A stretch of DNA of 51,388 nucleotides from Schlegelella_A sp036496385 (GCA_036496385.1 DASXLD010000021.1:1-51388); one strand, 5' to 3'; positions 22,684-32,500 are shown, numbered from the stretch's first letter. Numbers and translations are program-made. The notes: generated by a model not told the origin, from the sequence alone.

Positions 22684-23858
22684 GGCCGGCCCTTCGTCGC
22701 GCCCGCTGCCACTTCGGCCAGGACTTCGTCCGTGTGCTCGCCCAGGCGCGGCGGCACCCGGCTCAGCGCCACCGGCGCGGCCGACATCGTGATCGGACTG
22801 GCGATGAAGCGATAGCGCGTGCCACCCGCTGCAGGCCCCTCCATCACCATGGCGTTGTGCACGGTCTGGGGATCGACCAGCACTTCGCGCATGTCGCGCA
22901 CCGGCGCGCACAACAGGTCCTGCGCTTCGAGCCGGGCGAGCCAATGATCTCGCGGCCGGGTGCGGAAGCGTTCGCGGAAACGGCCCTGGAGCTCGGCCTT
23001 GTGGGCGAACTGCTGCTCGAGGTTGGCGAAGCGCGCCTCGAGCGAGAGATCGGGCAGCTCGAGGGCGGCGCAGATGTCGCGCAGCGGATGGGCCTTGAAC
23101 GCTCCCACCAGCACGAGCGGATGGTCGGCACACTCGAACACCCCCGACAACGGCATCGCCGCCCAGTTCACCTCCTCGCCCCGCATCAGGATCATCGCCG
23201 CTTCCTGCATTTGCATCGCCAGCATCGAGTCGTAGAGCGAGACGCTGATCTTCTGACCGGTGCCGGTTTGCGCGCGCTGCAGCAACGCCATCAGGATGCC
23301 CTGCATCATGTGCATGCCGGCCGAGTAATCGGCCAGCGCGGTGGCGTAAGTGGCCATCGGATGCGAGGGGTCGGCCTTCCTCGCCATCACGCCGCTCATC
23401 GCCTGCGCCAGCACGTCCTGGCCGCCCTTGTGGGCGTACGGGCCGGTCTCGCCGAAGCCGGTACCGACGGCGTAGACGATGCGCGAGTTCAGAGCCCGAC
23501 AATCCTCGTAGCCGAGGCCCATGCGGTCCATCACGCCGGCGCGAAAGTTGTTGACGACGACGTCGGCGCCCGCGATCAGCGCCTTCACTGCCGCCAGGCT
23601 GGCGGCGTCGCGCAGGTCGAGCGCAACGCTGCGCTTGTTGCGATTCAGGCTGCAGAAGATCGGGTTGTCGATGCCTTCCTTCGGCGGGAAGGTCGAGCGG
23701 CTCAGATCGCCGGCGCCGGCGCGCTCGATCTTGATCACGTCGGCGCCGTAGTCGCCCAGCATTTGCGTGCAGACCGGGCCCATCATCACCTGCGTGAAAT
23801 CGATGACGCGGATGCCGGCGAGCGGCAGCTCTGCGTTGCGACCGAGGGTCGGATTCAT
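22680..23858 (-). CDS. Type III CoA-transferase, CaiB/BaiF family
   Basis: A 392-aa protein with the family III CoA-transferase layout. The N-terminal LAGIRVIDFTQVMMGPVCTQMLGDYGADVIKIER binds CoA. The expected nucleophile Asp lies in TALADYSAGMH (aligned with D169 of formyl-CoA transferase), and the later region contains RYRFIASPITMSAAP. These enzymes move CoA between carboxylic acids. The gene overlaps the FAD oxidoreductase stop and the CaiD-like start, each by 4 nt, so the three proteins are probably made together. It likely activates the imported acid for the downstream crotonase. Formyl-, carnitine- or succinate-dependent donors cannot be distinguished. Confidence 0.88.
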   Translation of the reverse strand: MNPTLGRNAELPLAGIRVIDFTQVMMGPVCTQMLGDYGADVIKIERAGAGDLSRSTFPPKEGIDNPIFCSLNRNKRSVALDLRDAASLAAVKALIAGADVVVNNFRAGVMDRMGLGYEDCRALNSRIVYAVGTGFGETGPYAHKGGQDVLAQAMSGVMARKADPSHPMATYATALADYSAGMHMMQGILMALLQRAQTGTGQKISVSLYDSMLAMQMQEAAMILMRGEEVNWAAMPLSGVFECADHPLVLVGAFKAHPLRDICAALELPDLSLEARFANLEQQFAHKAELQGRFRERFRTRPRDHWLARLEAQDLLCAPVRDMREVLVDPQTVHNAMVMEGPAAGGTRYRFIASPITMSAAPVALSRVPPRLGEHTDEVLAEVAAGATKGRP

Positions 23859-25240
23859 GCCGCCTCCCGGCGCCGCAACGCGCGCGCGATGGCCGGAACG
23901 TCGGCGTTCGGCCCGGACTGGTCGCCGGGATCGGCGCCTTGCGCGCGCAGCCGCGCCTGCAGCGCCTTGACATCGACCTGCCGCACGGTGATACCGGCCT
24001 CGAGCGCCATCGCCGCGGCCAGCCCTGCGGCTTCGCCCATCGCCATGCAGGGCGGGATCTCGCGCGACATCTTCTGCGCCGTCGAGGTCGCGGAGTAATG
24101 ACGCCCAGCGACCAGAAGGTTGTCGACCTGCCTCGGCAGCAAAGCTCGGTAGGGGGTGGTGTAGTCGCGTCCGCGCGCCACCGAGTCGGCGAACCGCGTG
24201 CGCAGCGCCAGGTCTTCCTTGGTCATGACGTACTCGCCCTCGAGCAGCCGGGTTTGCCTGACACCGGTCTGCGGTGCCACGTCGATCACGATGCAGCGCT
24301 CGAACCCGGGCAGATGGGCGCGGACGTAGTCGACGGCGTCGTGGATATGCCCTCGCCCGCGCACCTCGGCCTCGGTCAGGTCCTCGACCTTCAGGCCGTC
24401 GAGCCCGGTCATGTGCGGACAGTTGCACCAGACGACGCCGGGCAGCGGCGTTCTCAGCCACCAGAGTGCCCAGCTGCCGCCGAGCCGCCGCTTGATCTCC
24501 TTGTCGAGCACCGCAAAGCGCTCGGGTTCTTCGCGCTCGAAGCGCTCGGCCTCATCGGTGTCGACGTTGCCGAGCCGGAACACGGTGGTGAGCATGTAGG
24601 CGCCGCCGATGTGCGGCGCTCCGGCCGAGGCGGCGACGTCGAGGTCGCCGGTGGCGTCGACGACGACGCTGCCGAGGATCGCCTGGCGACCGCTCTTGCT
24701 GTCGCAGACGACGCCGGCGATGCGCCCGTCTTCGACCAGCGCGTGCGAGAACCACGAATGCAGTCGCAGCTCGATGGGGTGCTGCGCCACCATCTCGAGC
24801 GCGACGCGCTTGAAACCGTCGGGGTCGAAGGCAGCGGCGAAGACGATCGGATGGGGCTTCTCCTGGCTGTGGAAGTCGAACGCACCCCAGCGCGTCCAGC
24901 GCTGCAGCGCTGCCGGGCGGCTGCCCCATTCGTCCTGGCGCGGAAACTCGGCCAAGCCGCGCGCGGCCAGGCGCTCGATCAGATCCAAGCAGACGCCGCG
25001 CACCGAGATCTCGTTCAGCTGCGCATCGAACATGTCGTCGAGCACCAGCACCATGCCGCCCGAGGCGAGGCCGCCGAGGTGGTTGTAGCGCTCGAGGAGG
25101 ACGGTCGAGGCGCCGTTGCGCGCCGCCGCGATCGCCGCCGCCATTCCGGCCGGACCGCCGCCGACGACGACGACGTCGGCGCGCGCGACCACCTCGACGT
25201 CGCGCGCCGGCTCGCGAACCGATGACGTTGTCGCGATCAT
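23855..25240 (-). CDS. FAD-dependent oxidoreductase (FAD_oxidored family)
   Basis: A 461-aa flavoprotein. The ATG at 25240 has AGGAG 6 nt upstream on the reverse strand, so it is preferred over a TTG at 25246. The dinucleotide-binding motif GGGPAG (27-32) is followed by VLLERYNHLGGLASGGMVLV. The C-terminal FAD contact is in PRQVDNLLVAGRHYSATSTAQ. This wording is typical of the PF12831 group, which contains dehydrogenases of small acids, often next to transporters. It may oxidise the substrate imported by the ABC system or a downstream intermediate. The preceding permease gene is 46 nt away, and the next gene overlaps by 4 nt. Confidence 0.83.
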   Translation of the reverse strand: MIATTSSVREPARDVEVVARADVVVVGGGPAGMAAAIAAARNGASTVLLERYNHLGGLASGGMVLVLDDMFDAQLNEISVRGVCLDLIERLAARGLAEFPRQDEWGSRPAALQRWTRWGAFDFHSQEKPHPIVFAAAFDPDGFKRVALEMVAQHPIELRLHSWFSHALVEDGRIAGVVCDSKSGRQAILGSVVVDATGDLDVAASAGAPHIGGAYMLTTVFRLGNVDTDEAERFEREEPERFAVLDKEIKRRLGGSWALWWLRTPLPGVVWCNCPHMTGLDGLKVEDLTEAEVRGRGHIHDAVDYVRAHLPGFERCIVIDVAPQTGVRQTRLLEGEYVMTKEDLALRTRFADSVARGRDYTTPYRALLPRQVDNLLVAGRHYSATSTAQKMSREIPPCMAMGEAAGLAAAMALEAGITVRQVDVKALQARLRAQGADPGDQSGPNADVPAIARALRRREAA

Positions 25241-25286
25241 GAACAACTCCTGAGCGAAAAAGCGGAGACGGCGAGCACGGCAGTGA

Positions 25287-26144
25287 TCAGACGTGATCCG
25301 GCTGCCAGCGGATGAGCATGCGTTCCAGAGCCACGATCACCATGAAGAAGCAGCCCGACAGGCACGCGCTCATCGTGATCGCCGCGTACAGCAGCGCCGA
25401 GTCGAAGTTGTAGGTGGCCTGGATGATCATCGCGCCGATGCCCTGGGTGGCGCCGATCCATTCGCCCACGACCGCGCCGATGACCGACATCGATGCCGCG
25501 ATGCGCAGCGCCGAAAACAGATAGGGCAGCGCCGCGTAGACGCGCAGCTTGAAGAAGACTTCGCTCCGGCTGGCCGAGAGCACGCGCATCAGCTCGAGCG
25601 CCTGCGGATTGACCGCCTCGAGCCCCCGTACGCTGTTGACCAGGGTCGGGAAGAAGCACACCAGCGCGGCGATCGCGATCTTGGGCGAGACACCGTTGCC
25701 CATGATGAGCACCAGGATCGGCGCCTTGGCGACGACCGGGATCGAATTGAACATCACCACCACCGGGAAGAAGATCTCCTGCAGCCTGCGGTTGTGCACG
25801 AACACGGTGGCGACGCCGATCGCAACGGCATTGCCGAGCAGGAATCCGGACAGCGCTTCGGTCGCGGTGGGCAGCAGATTGCCGAGCAGCACGGCGCGCT
25901 TGTTCCACAGTGTCTGGGCGACGGCCCCGGGCGTCGGCGCGATGAAAGGCTTGACGTCGAACACCACCACGACGCCCCACCAGAGCGCCAGCAGGCCGAG
26001 GATCCCGAGCGCCGGCAGCAGGCGCCGGCGCCGGCGCTCGCGCCGGTGAGCCGCGCGCCAGCGGGCCTCCGCGGCGTCGAGGTCCGGCGCAGCGCTGGGT
26101 GCTGCCGCGCCGGCGACCCAGGCGACTTCGCCCGACGGCGTCAT
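25287..26144 (-). CDS. ABC transporter permease, SsuC/TauC type
   Basis: A 285-aa protein with about six membrane spans after a charged Arg-rich N-terminus (RRERRRRRLLPALG). The binding-protein-dependent permease signature occurs in the segment ALELMRVLSASRSEVFFKLR (EAA-like loop; GLEAVNPQ precedes it). The ATG shares one base with the stop of the ATPase gene (TGATG), so translation is coupled. With the ATPase and solute-binding protein it forms a nitrate/sulfonate/taurine-type importer. Such systems take up sulfonates, pyrimidine precursors, aromatic acids and others; the neighbouring catabolic genes suggest an organic acid. Confidence 0.86.
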   Translation of the reverse strand: MTPSGEVAWVAGAAAPSAAPDLDAAEARWRAAHRRERRRRRLLPALGILGLLALWWGVVVVFDVKPFIAPTPGAVAQTLWNKRAVLLGNLLPTATEALSGFLLGNAVAIGVATVFVHNRRLQEIFFPVVVMFNSIPVVAKAPILVLIMGNGVSPKIAIAALVCFFPTLVNSVRGLEAVNPQALELMRVLSASRSEVFFKLRVYAALPYLFSALRIAASMSVIGAVVGEWIGATQGIGAMIIQATYNFDSALLYAAITMSACLSGCFFMVIVALERMLIRWQPDHV

Positions 26145-26968
26145 CAGCACGTCTCCAGCAGACGACGCAGCGTTGCCGCCAGCGCGACGAAGGGCGCGCT
26201 CTCGCGGATCGCGAGCGTGCGCTCGGCCGGCAGGTCGACCGGAACGATCGCCTGCACCCGGCCCGGATTGGCCGCCATCATCAGCACGCGCTGGCCGAGA
26301 TAGGCGGCCTCGTGGATGCTGTGGGTCACGAAGAGCACCGTCAGCCCGAGCTCGCGCCAGACCCGGCGCAGCTCTTCGTTCAGCCGATCGCGAGTGATCT
26401 CGTCGAGGGCGCCGAACGGCTCGTCCATGAGCAGGATCTTCGGGTCGCTGGCCAGCGCGCGGGCAATCGCGACGCGCTGGCGCATGCCGCCCGAGAGCTC
26501 CTGCGGATAGGCCAGCTCGCTGCCCTTCAGCCCCACCAGGTCGAGCAGCTCGCGCGGCGTCGCCTGGGCGCGCCGCGCGCGGCTGACCGCGACCTGCAAC
26601 GGCAGCTCGACATTGGCCAGCGCCGTCCGCCACGGCAGCAGCGCCGGATCCTGGAACACGAAGCCGATGTCGCGGCGCAGCCGCGCGGCCTCGGGCGCAG
26701 CGCCGAAGACCCGGATCTCGCCGTCGTCGGGCTGGATCAGGTCGGCGACCACGCGCAAGAAGGTCGACTTGCCGCAGCCCGAAGGCCCGAGCAGCGTCAG
26801 GAATTCGCCCGCTGCGACGTCGAGACTCAAGCCCTGCAGCGCGGTGATCGCACGCCGCGGCGTGAAGAAGCGAACCCGCAGGTTCCGGCAGCTCACTGCC
26901 AGGCCGGTGCCGGCGTCGGGCCTCGCGGCCAGCGGCGACAAGGGCGTCAGGACCGCCGCCGCGGCCAT
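26144..26968 (-). CDS. ABC transporter ATP-binding protein, SsuB/TauB type
   Basis: A 274-aa ATPase with Walker A GPSGCGKST (near 60-68), Q-loop FVFQDPALLPW, signature LSGGMRQRVAIARAL, Walker B ILLMDEPFGALD and switch His in FVTHSIHEA. The PWRTALANVELPL stretch is typical of the nitrate/sulfonate/taurine subfamily. An extra N-terminal stretch of about 30 residues precedes the domain. It begins 2 nt after the solute-binding protein gene and overlaps the permease start by 1 nt. It powers the importer described with the adjacent genes. Confidence 0.9.
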   Translation of the reverse strand: MAAAAVLTPLSPLAARPDAGTGLAVSCRNLRVRFFTPRRAITALQGLSLDVAAGEFLTLLGPSGCGKSTFLRVVADLIQPDDGEIRVFGAAPEAARLRRDIGFVFQDPALLPWRTALANVELPLQVAVSRARRAQATPRELLDLVGLKGSELAYPQELSGGMRQRVAIARALASDPKILLMDEPFGALDEITRDRLNEELRRVWRELGLTVLFVTHSIHEAAYLGQRVLMMAANPGRVQAIVPVDLPAERTLAIRESAPFVALAATLRRLLETC

Positions 26969-26970
26969 CG

Positions 26971-27996
26971 TCAGGCCTTCAGGCGTGCCGCCTGCGTCGC
27001 CTTGAGGATGTCGAGGGTGATGACTTCATCGACCTTGGGCGTCTTGGCGGTGAACTGGGCGAGGTCGCTGTACAGGGCGATCTGATCCTGCCAGATCGCC
27101 GGGTCCATCGTGCCCCAGCCGTTCGCGCGCGCGGCTTCGCCGAAGCTGTAGGCGAGCATCACGTCGGCGGCGACGCGTTCGTCGGCGCGGTCGAGATTGG
27201 GGTACTCCTTGACCAGGATGTCGACCGCCTGGTCGCGATTCTTGTCGGCCCACTGCCAGCCCTTGGCCGAGGCGCGCACGAAGCCGGCGAGCACGTCGCC
27301 GTGCGTCTGCAGCGTCTTGGTGGTGGCGTAGTACGGCAGCGCGTAGAGCTTGACGCCGGTGTCCCACAACGGCATGTCGACGCGCTCCGCGCCGAGCACC
27401 TTCAAGGCCGAGGTGTTGGTGAGCCAGCCGGTCACGGCGTCGACCTGGCCGGTCATGAGCGGCGTCATGTCGGCGCCGATCGGCACGATGGTGACGGCCT
27501 TCTCGTCGATCTTGTTCTTGGCCAGCAGCGCCTTGAGCAGGATGATGCCGGTCGACTGGATGCCGATCTTCTTGCCCACCATGTCCTGGGCGCTGCGGAT
27601 CGGCTTCTTCTTGAGCGAGAAGAAGCAGTACGGATGCTTCTGCACGCCGACCGCGAAGCACTTGATCGGCAGACCCTGAGAGACCGCGAGCATCAACGAA
27701 GGGCTCGACGACACCTGGCCCAGATCGAAGCGGCCGGAAGCGACGACGGCGACACCATCGATGTTCGGGCCGCCCGGCTGGATCTCGAAATCGATGCCTT
27801 CGTGGTCGAAGTAACCCTGCTTCTTGGCGACGACCTCGCCGAGCTGGTTGCCGCCGATCAGCCAGCCCAGCTGCATGTCGATCTTGGTCCGACCTGCAGC
27901 CTGCACGCCGAAGGAGAGCAGGCTTCCACCGCTCAGCAGGCCAGCCGCCGAAGCCGTCAACAGCCTTCGACGATTTCGATCCAGGACGTCGGTCAT
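26971..27996 (-). CDS. ABC transporter substrate-binding protein, SsuA/NMT1-like
   Basis: A 341-aa periplasmic binding protein and first gene of the operon. The N-terminus RNRRRLLTASAAGLLSGGSLLSF has a twin-arginine-like motif followed by a hydrophobic core, suggesting Tat or Sec export. The mature part starts near AAGRTKIDMQLGWLIGGNQLG, typical of the NMT1/SsuA fold, with GKKIGIQSTGIILLKALLAK marking the second lobe hinge. Ligands of this family include alkanesulfonates, nitrate, thiamine precursors and aromatic acids. The catabolic genes downstream suggest a carboxylic acid. Upstream inverted repeats at 28026-28071 may be control sites. Confidence 0.86.
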   Translation of the reverse strand: MTDVLDRNRRRLLTASAAGLLSGGSLLSFGVQAAGRTKIDMQLGWLIGGNQLGEVVAKKQGYFDHEGIDFEIQPGGPNIDGVAVVASGRFDLGQVSSSPSLMLAVSQGLPIKCFAVGVQKHPYCFFSLKKKPIRSAQDMVGKKIGIQSTGIILLKALLAKNKIDEKAVTIVPIGADMTPLMTGQVDAVTGWLTNTSALKVLGAERVDMPLWDTGVKLYALPYYATTKTLQTHGDVLAGFVRASAKGWQWADKNRDQAVDILVKEYPNLDRADERVAADVMLAYSFGEAARANGWGTMDPAIWQDQIALYSDLAQFTAKTPKVDEVITLDILKATQAARLKA

Positions 27997-28025
27997 CGCT
28001 TGCTCCTGCGGCGCGTGTGCGATCC

Positions 28026-28071
28026 ATTCTGTGGAATCCGGTGCGATCTCGCAAGGACAGTTTTTCTTGCG
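28026..28071 (-). promoter_or_regulatory. Inverted repeats upstream of the seven-gene reverse-strand operon
   Basis: Two palindromic elements lie 30-75 nt before the start of the solute-binding protein gene. One is ATTC-N4-GAAT at 28026-28037. The other is CGCAAG-N10-CTTGCG at 28050-28071. Both look like dimeric regulator sites. No regulator gene lies next to the operon, so the cognate protein is unknown. The AT-rich TTTTTC inside the second repeat is unusual for this GC-rich sequence. Confidence 0.4.
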
Positions 28072-28160
28072 GCGACCTCGTCGCCAGACATCCGAAGAAC
28101 CGGGAAAACCCGCTCGGCCGACGCGACTGACGGTGTCGCGCGGACGTCGTGCCAGTGCGT

Positions 28161-28721
28161 TCAGCGCCGACCGCGCAGATGCGAGACCACGCCGATCAGC
28201 ATCAGCAGGCCGGCGAGGACGCCGAGGCCGTAGAGCTCGAAGCGCTTCAGGTCGACGATCAACGTCTCGACGACATGACCGAGCAGGTAGCCGGCGGCAG
28301 CGATCGTCGGCGCCCAGAGCAGCGCGCCGATGGCGTTGAAGAGAAGAAAGCGCCGGGCCGACAAGGTGCTCATGCCGAGGATGATCGGCCCGGCAATGCG
28401 CAGCCCGTAGGTGAAGCGAAGGCCGATGACGAGCAGCGCGCTGTGCCGCAGCAGAAGCGCGTTGACGCGGGGCGAGCGCGACGCGATGCTGCCGAAGCGG
28501 CGCAGCAGCGCCGGCCCGAAGAAGCGGCCGGCGAAGAAGAAGAGCTGGTCGCCAAGCGTCGCACCGACGAAGGCGACGGCGACCACGACCGGCAGGGACA
28601 GGTAGCCGCGGTGCGCCGCATACGCCGCGAGCATGAGGATCGCCTCGCCTTCGAGCAGCGTGCCGACGAAGACGGCCAGATAGCCGTAGTCCGAGACGAG
28701 TCCTCCGAGCAATGCATCCAT
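28161..28721 (-). CDS. DedA family (SNARE-associated) membrane protein
   Basis: A 186-aa inner-membrane protein with the DedA fold: TLLEGEAILMLAAYAAHRG carries the conserved acidic residue of the first re-entrant helix, GDQLFFFAGRFFG gives the FxGRxxG motif, and LLVIGLRFTYGLRIAGPIILG holds the conserved Arg region. DedA proteins are scramblase/flippase-like transporters for undecaprenyl phosphate or phospholipids and support membrane homeostasis. The length is slightly short but within the family range. It lies next to two tRNA genes on the same strand. The specific lipid is not predictable. Confidence 0.85.
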   Translation of the reverse strand: MDALLGGLVSDYGYLAVFVGTLLEGEAILMLAAYAAHRGYLSLPVVVAVAFVGATLGDQLFFFAGRFFGPALLRRFGSIASRSPRVNALLLRHSALLVIGLRFTYGLRIAGPIILGMSTLSARRFLLFNAIGALLWAPTIAAAGYLLGHVVETLIVDLKRFELYGLGVLAGLLMLIGVVSHLRGRR

Positions 28722-28779
28722 CGTCAGCTGCGCAGGGCCTTGCGGGGCATGACGTCGGACGCGTCGGACGTGACGGGGC

Positions 28780-28856
28780 TGGTCTGCCCGGAGGGACTCG
28801 AACCCCCGACCTGTTGCTTAGAAGGCAACTGCTCTATCCAGTTGAGCTACGGGCAG
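28780..28856 (-). tRNA. tRNA-Arg (anticodon TCT)
   Basis: On the reverse strand the acceptor arms CTGCCCG (28850-28856) and CGGGCAG (28784-28790) pair. The anticodon stem GTTGC/GCAAC encloses the loop CTTCTAA, giving anticodon TCT for AGA codons. The T-loop GTTCGAG is present and CCA is encoded (28780-28782). Length is 77 nt including CCA. Confidence 0.95.
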
Positions 28857-28883
28857 TGAGGGCCGGTCGGCGCTCGGCAATCA

Positions 28884-28960
28884 TGGTCGGGGCGGCGGGA
28901 TTCGAACTCGCGACCTACTGGTCCCAAACCAGTTGCGCTACCAGGCTGCGCTACGCCCCG
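28884..28960 (-). tRNA. tRNA-Pro (anticodon TGG)
   Basis: Reverse-strand acceptor arms CGGGGCG (28954-28960) and CGCCCCG (28888-28894) pair. The anticodon stem AACTG/CCAGT region encloses a loop with TGG, giving tRNA-Pro reading CCA and other CCN codons. The T-loop GTTCGAA is intact and CCA is encoded (28884-28886). It lies 27 nt upstream of the tRNA-Arg gene in transcription direction, so the two are probably co-transcribed. Confidence 0.95.
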
Positions 28961-28989
28961 ATCCGACGCGATTGTACGAACAGACCTCC

Positions 28990-29538
28990 TCAAGGTGTCT
29001 CTTCGGCAACCGTGGCGTCCGGAAGCATCAGCTGCTTCGCGATCGCGATGCACTGCCGGATGTGCTGCTCGCAGACGAAGCGAAGGGTCGAATACGTCAG
29101 CGCTGCCGACACCGCCTGGCCGGCGATCGGAACGAACTTCGCCGCCTGCTGCGCCGTCAGCCGCACGCCGACGACGCGCAGCATGCTCATGACGAGCTCA
29201 CGGGTGACGAGCTTGCCGATCAAGAGGCCGCCGCCGGCCGAGATCGCCTTGTAGACGACGACACGGCGGTCGGGCGCGAGGCGCTCGATCTGCTCCGGCG
29301 TCAGGCCGAATGCCTGATTGATATCGGGGATGAGCTGCATCAGCACGGCGACATCGGTCACCCAGTCGAGGCCAGGCACCGGCACGACCGCGACGCCGGC
29401 GGCGACGAGCGCGCGCCGGTTGACGAGGCGGCGGCAGTAGCGGGCGACAGCGTCGATCTCGCGGCTCGTCGCCGGAACCACGGTCCATTCCGGCGCGGTC
29501 TTGCGCCTGAAGAGTTTGCGAAGCGCGATCGTCGCCAT
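28990..29538 (-). CDS. Conserved hypothetical protein with DUF697-like hydrophobic region
   Basis: A 182-aa protein. The central part has two amphipathic/hydrophobic stretches (ALVAAGVAVVPVPGLDWVTDVAVLMQLI near 45-70 and AISAGGGLLIGKLVTREL near 98-115). The PVPGLDWVTDVAVLMQLIPDINQAFGLT wording is like DUF697/YcjF-type proteins, which sit at membranes and often accompany GTPases. No GTPase is nearby. The C-terminus (KFVPIAGQAVSAALTYSTLRFVCEQH) may form another hydrophobic helix. It ends 15 nt before HrpA coding in the same orientation and may be co-transcribed with it. Function unknown. Confidence 0.65.
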   Translation of the reverse strand: MATIALRKLFRRKTAPEWTVVPATSREIDAVARYCRRLVNRRALVAAGVAVVPVPGLDWVTDVAVLMQLIPDINQAFGLTPEQIERLAPDRRVVVYKAISAGGGLLIGKLVTRELVMSMLRVVGVRLTAQQAAKFVPIAGQAVSAALTYSTLRFVCEQHIRQCIAIAKQLMLPDATVAEETP

Positions 29539-29553
29539 GGCGTTGCCGCATTC

Positions 29554-32500
29554 TCAGGCGAACGCCTGTGCCCAGATCTTGTCGAGCCGCTTGACGCTCA
29601 CCGGCTGCGGGGTCTTCAGCTCCTGCGCGAACAGTCCCACCCGCAGCTCCTCGAGCCACCAACGAAACTCATCGAGCCGCGGGTCGCGGGCGCCGCGCCG
29701 CTCGGCGAGCTTGCGCAGGTAGCGCTGCTCGAGCGGCCGCAGCTCGGCCAGCCGCGATTGGTCGCGCGCCGGGTCGGCACGCAGCTTGTCGAGGCGGGCC
29801 GCGATCGCTCGCAGGTAGCGCGGCACGTGCTGCAGCCGCTGCCACGGCGTCGCCGCGACGAAGCGCTTCGGCAGCAGGCGTGCGAGCTGCTGCGCGATGT
29901 CGTCGCCGACGTCTTTCGGCGGGTGCGTGTCCTTGAGCTTGCGCTGCACCGCCTGGAGATCGGTGAGGATGACGCCGGCGAGCCGCGCCACTTCCTGAGC
30001 GATCAGCATCAGCCGGCCGCGGCCCTCCTCGAGGCGCCGTACGAACGCCGCCGCGCTGGTCGGCAGCGGCTCGGCGAGGAAGGCGCGATCGAGTGCGACT
30101 TCGACGATCTGCTCGCGCAGCTCGTCGGCGGTGCCGAGCGGCAGGTACGCCATCGCCATCTTCTGCAGCTCGGGGATGTTCTTGTCGAGCGCCTTCAGCG
30201 CTTCGCGGATCTGCAGCGCAACCAGGCGCCTCACGCCGACGCGGTGCCGGTCGCGCGCGACTTCCGGCTCGTCGAAGACCTCGATCTCGACGTGCGAGCC
30301 CTTGTCGATCAATGCCGGGTAGCCGATCAACGATTGGCCGCCCTTCTTCAACTCCATCAGCTCCGGCAGCTCGCCGAAGGACCACGTGGTGTAGGCCGTG
30401 CGCGACGCGGTGTCGTCGGCAAGCGCGCTCGACGTCGGCGCCTGCCGCCTTGCACCCGCCTCGGCCGGTGTCGGCGCTGCCTGGGTGGCGGCGGTCGCGA
30501 CTTGTGCCGGCAACCGCAGCGCGGCGAGCGCCTGGAACGCCGAGCGCGCCTGCGCACCGAGGCTCGCCTTCAGCTCGGCGAGGTGACGCGACTCGCCGAT
30601 CTGCCGGCCGTGCTCGTCGACGACGCGCACGTTCATCAGCAGGTGCGACGGCAGCTGCTCGTGCTTGAAGTCGGCGCGCCCGAGCTTCAGGCCGCTGCGC
30701 GACGTCGCATGCGCAGCCAGCGCTTCGAGCAAGCTGCCGTCGGCGAAGGCGATGTCGACGGCGAACGCGGCGGCGTAGTCCGGCAACGGCAGCAGGCGCG
30801 AGCGTGGCCGCTGCGGCAAGGTCTTCGCAAGCGCGACCACTTTCTCGCGGAGCATGCCCGGCACCAGCCATTCGCAGCGATCCTCGCTCGCCTGGTTGAG
30901 CGCGTAGATCGGCACCGTCACGGTGACGCCGTCGCGGGCGTTGCCGGGCTCGTGCAGGTAGCTCGTCGCGCAATCGACGCCGCCGAGGCGGATCGTCTTC
31001 GGGAACGCCGAGGTCGTGATGCCCGCGGCCTCGTGGCGCATCAGCTCCTCGCGCGTCAGCGTCAGCAGGCGCGGCTGGCGCTTGGCCGCCTCGCGATACC
31101 AGCGCTCGAAGAGCTCGCCGCTGTGGACGTCGGCCGGAAGCTGCTGGTCATAGAACGCGAAGATGAGCTCGTCGTCGACGAGCACGTCCTGGCGGCGCGA
31201 CTTGTGCTCGAGCTGTTCGACCTCGGCGATCAGCTTGCGGTTGGCCGACATGAACGGCAGCTTCGTCTCCCAGTCGCCGGCGACGAGCGCCTCGCGGATG
31301 AAGATCTCGCGCGCCGACGCCGGATCGAGGCCGCCGAAGTCGACCCGCCGGTTGGCGTAGATCACGATGCCGTACAGCGTCGCGCGCTCGAGGGCGACCA
31401 CCTGTGCCGCCTTCTTTTCCCAGTGCGGCTCGAGCAGCTGCTTCTTGATCAGATGGCCGGCGAGCGCCGGCAGCCAGCCGGGGTCGATCGCGGCGATGCC
31501 GCGCCCGTAGAGGCGCGTCGTCTCGACGAGCTCGGCGGCGACGATCCAGCGCCCCGGCTTCTTCGCCAGGCGCGCGCCCGGATGGCGCCAGAAGCGGATG
31601 CCGCGCGCGCCGTGATACGACTCGTCCTCTTCGCTCTTGACGCCGATGTTGCCGAGCAGACCGGCGAGCATCGACTGATGAAGCTGCTCGTAAGTCGGAT
31701 CGCTGGCATTGATGCGCCAGCCGTGCTCGGTGACGACGGTCAGCAGCTGGGCGTGGATGTCGCGCCATTCGCGCACGCGCCGCGGCGAGATGAAGTTCTC
31801 GCGCAGCAACTGCTCGTGCTTGCGCGACGACAGCCGACGCTCGCCATGGCCGCCACGCGAGTGCTCGAGCCAGGCCCAGAGCCTGAGGGTGCCGAGAAAC
31901 TCCGACTTGTCGTCGTCGAATTTCGCGTGCGCCTGATCGGCCGCCTGCTGCTGCTCGAGCGGGCGATCGCGAACGTCCTGGACGCTCAACGCGCTGGCGA
32001 CGACGAGCACCTCGCGCAGCGCCTCGCGGCCGCGCGCCTCGAGGATCATGCGGCCGATCCGCGGATCGAGCGGCAGGCGGGCGAGCTCGCGGCCGATCGT
32101 CGTCAGCGCGTTGCGATCGTCGGTCGCGCCAAGCTCGCCGAGGAGCTGATAGCCGTCGGCGATCGCGCGCCGGGGCGGCGCCTCCAGGAATGGAAACTCC
32201 TCGACGCTGCCGAGGCCGAGCGACGCCATGCGCAGGATGACCCCGGCGAGCGACGAGCGGACGATCTCGGGGTCGGTGAACCTCGGCCGCGCCGTGAAGT
32301 CGGCCTCGTCGTAGAGGCGGATGCAGACGCCGTCGGCGACCCGGCCGCAGCGCCCGGCGCGCTGGTTCGCCGCCGCCTGGCTGACCGGCTCGATCGGCAG
32401 CTGCTCGACCTTGCTGCGAAAGCTGTAGCGCTTGATCCGCGCCGTGCCGGCGTCGATCACGAAGCGGATGCCGGGCACCGTGAGCGAAGTCTCGGCGACG

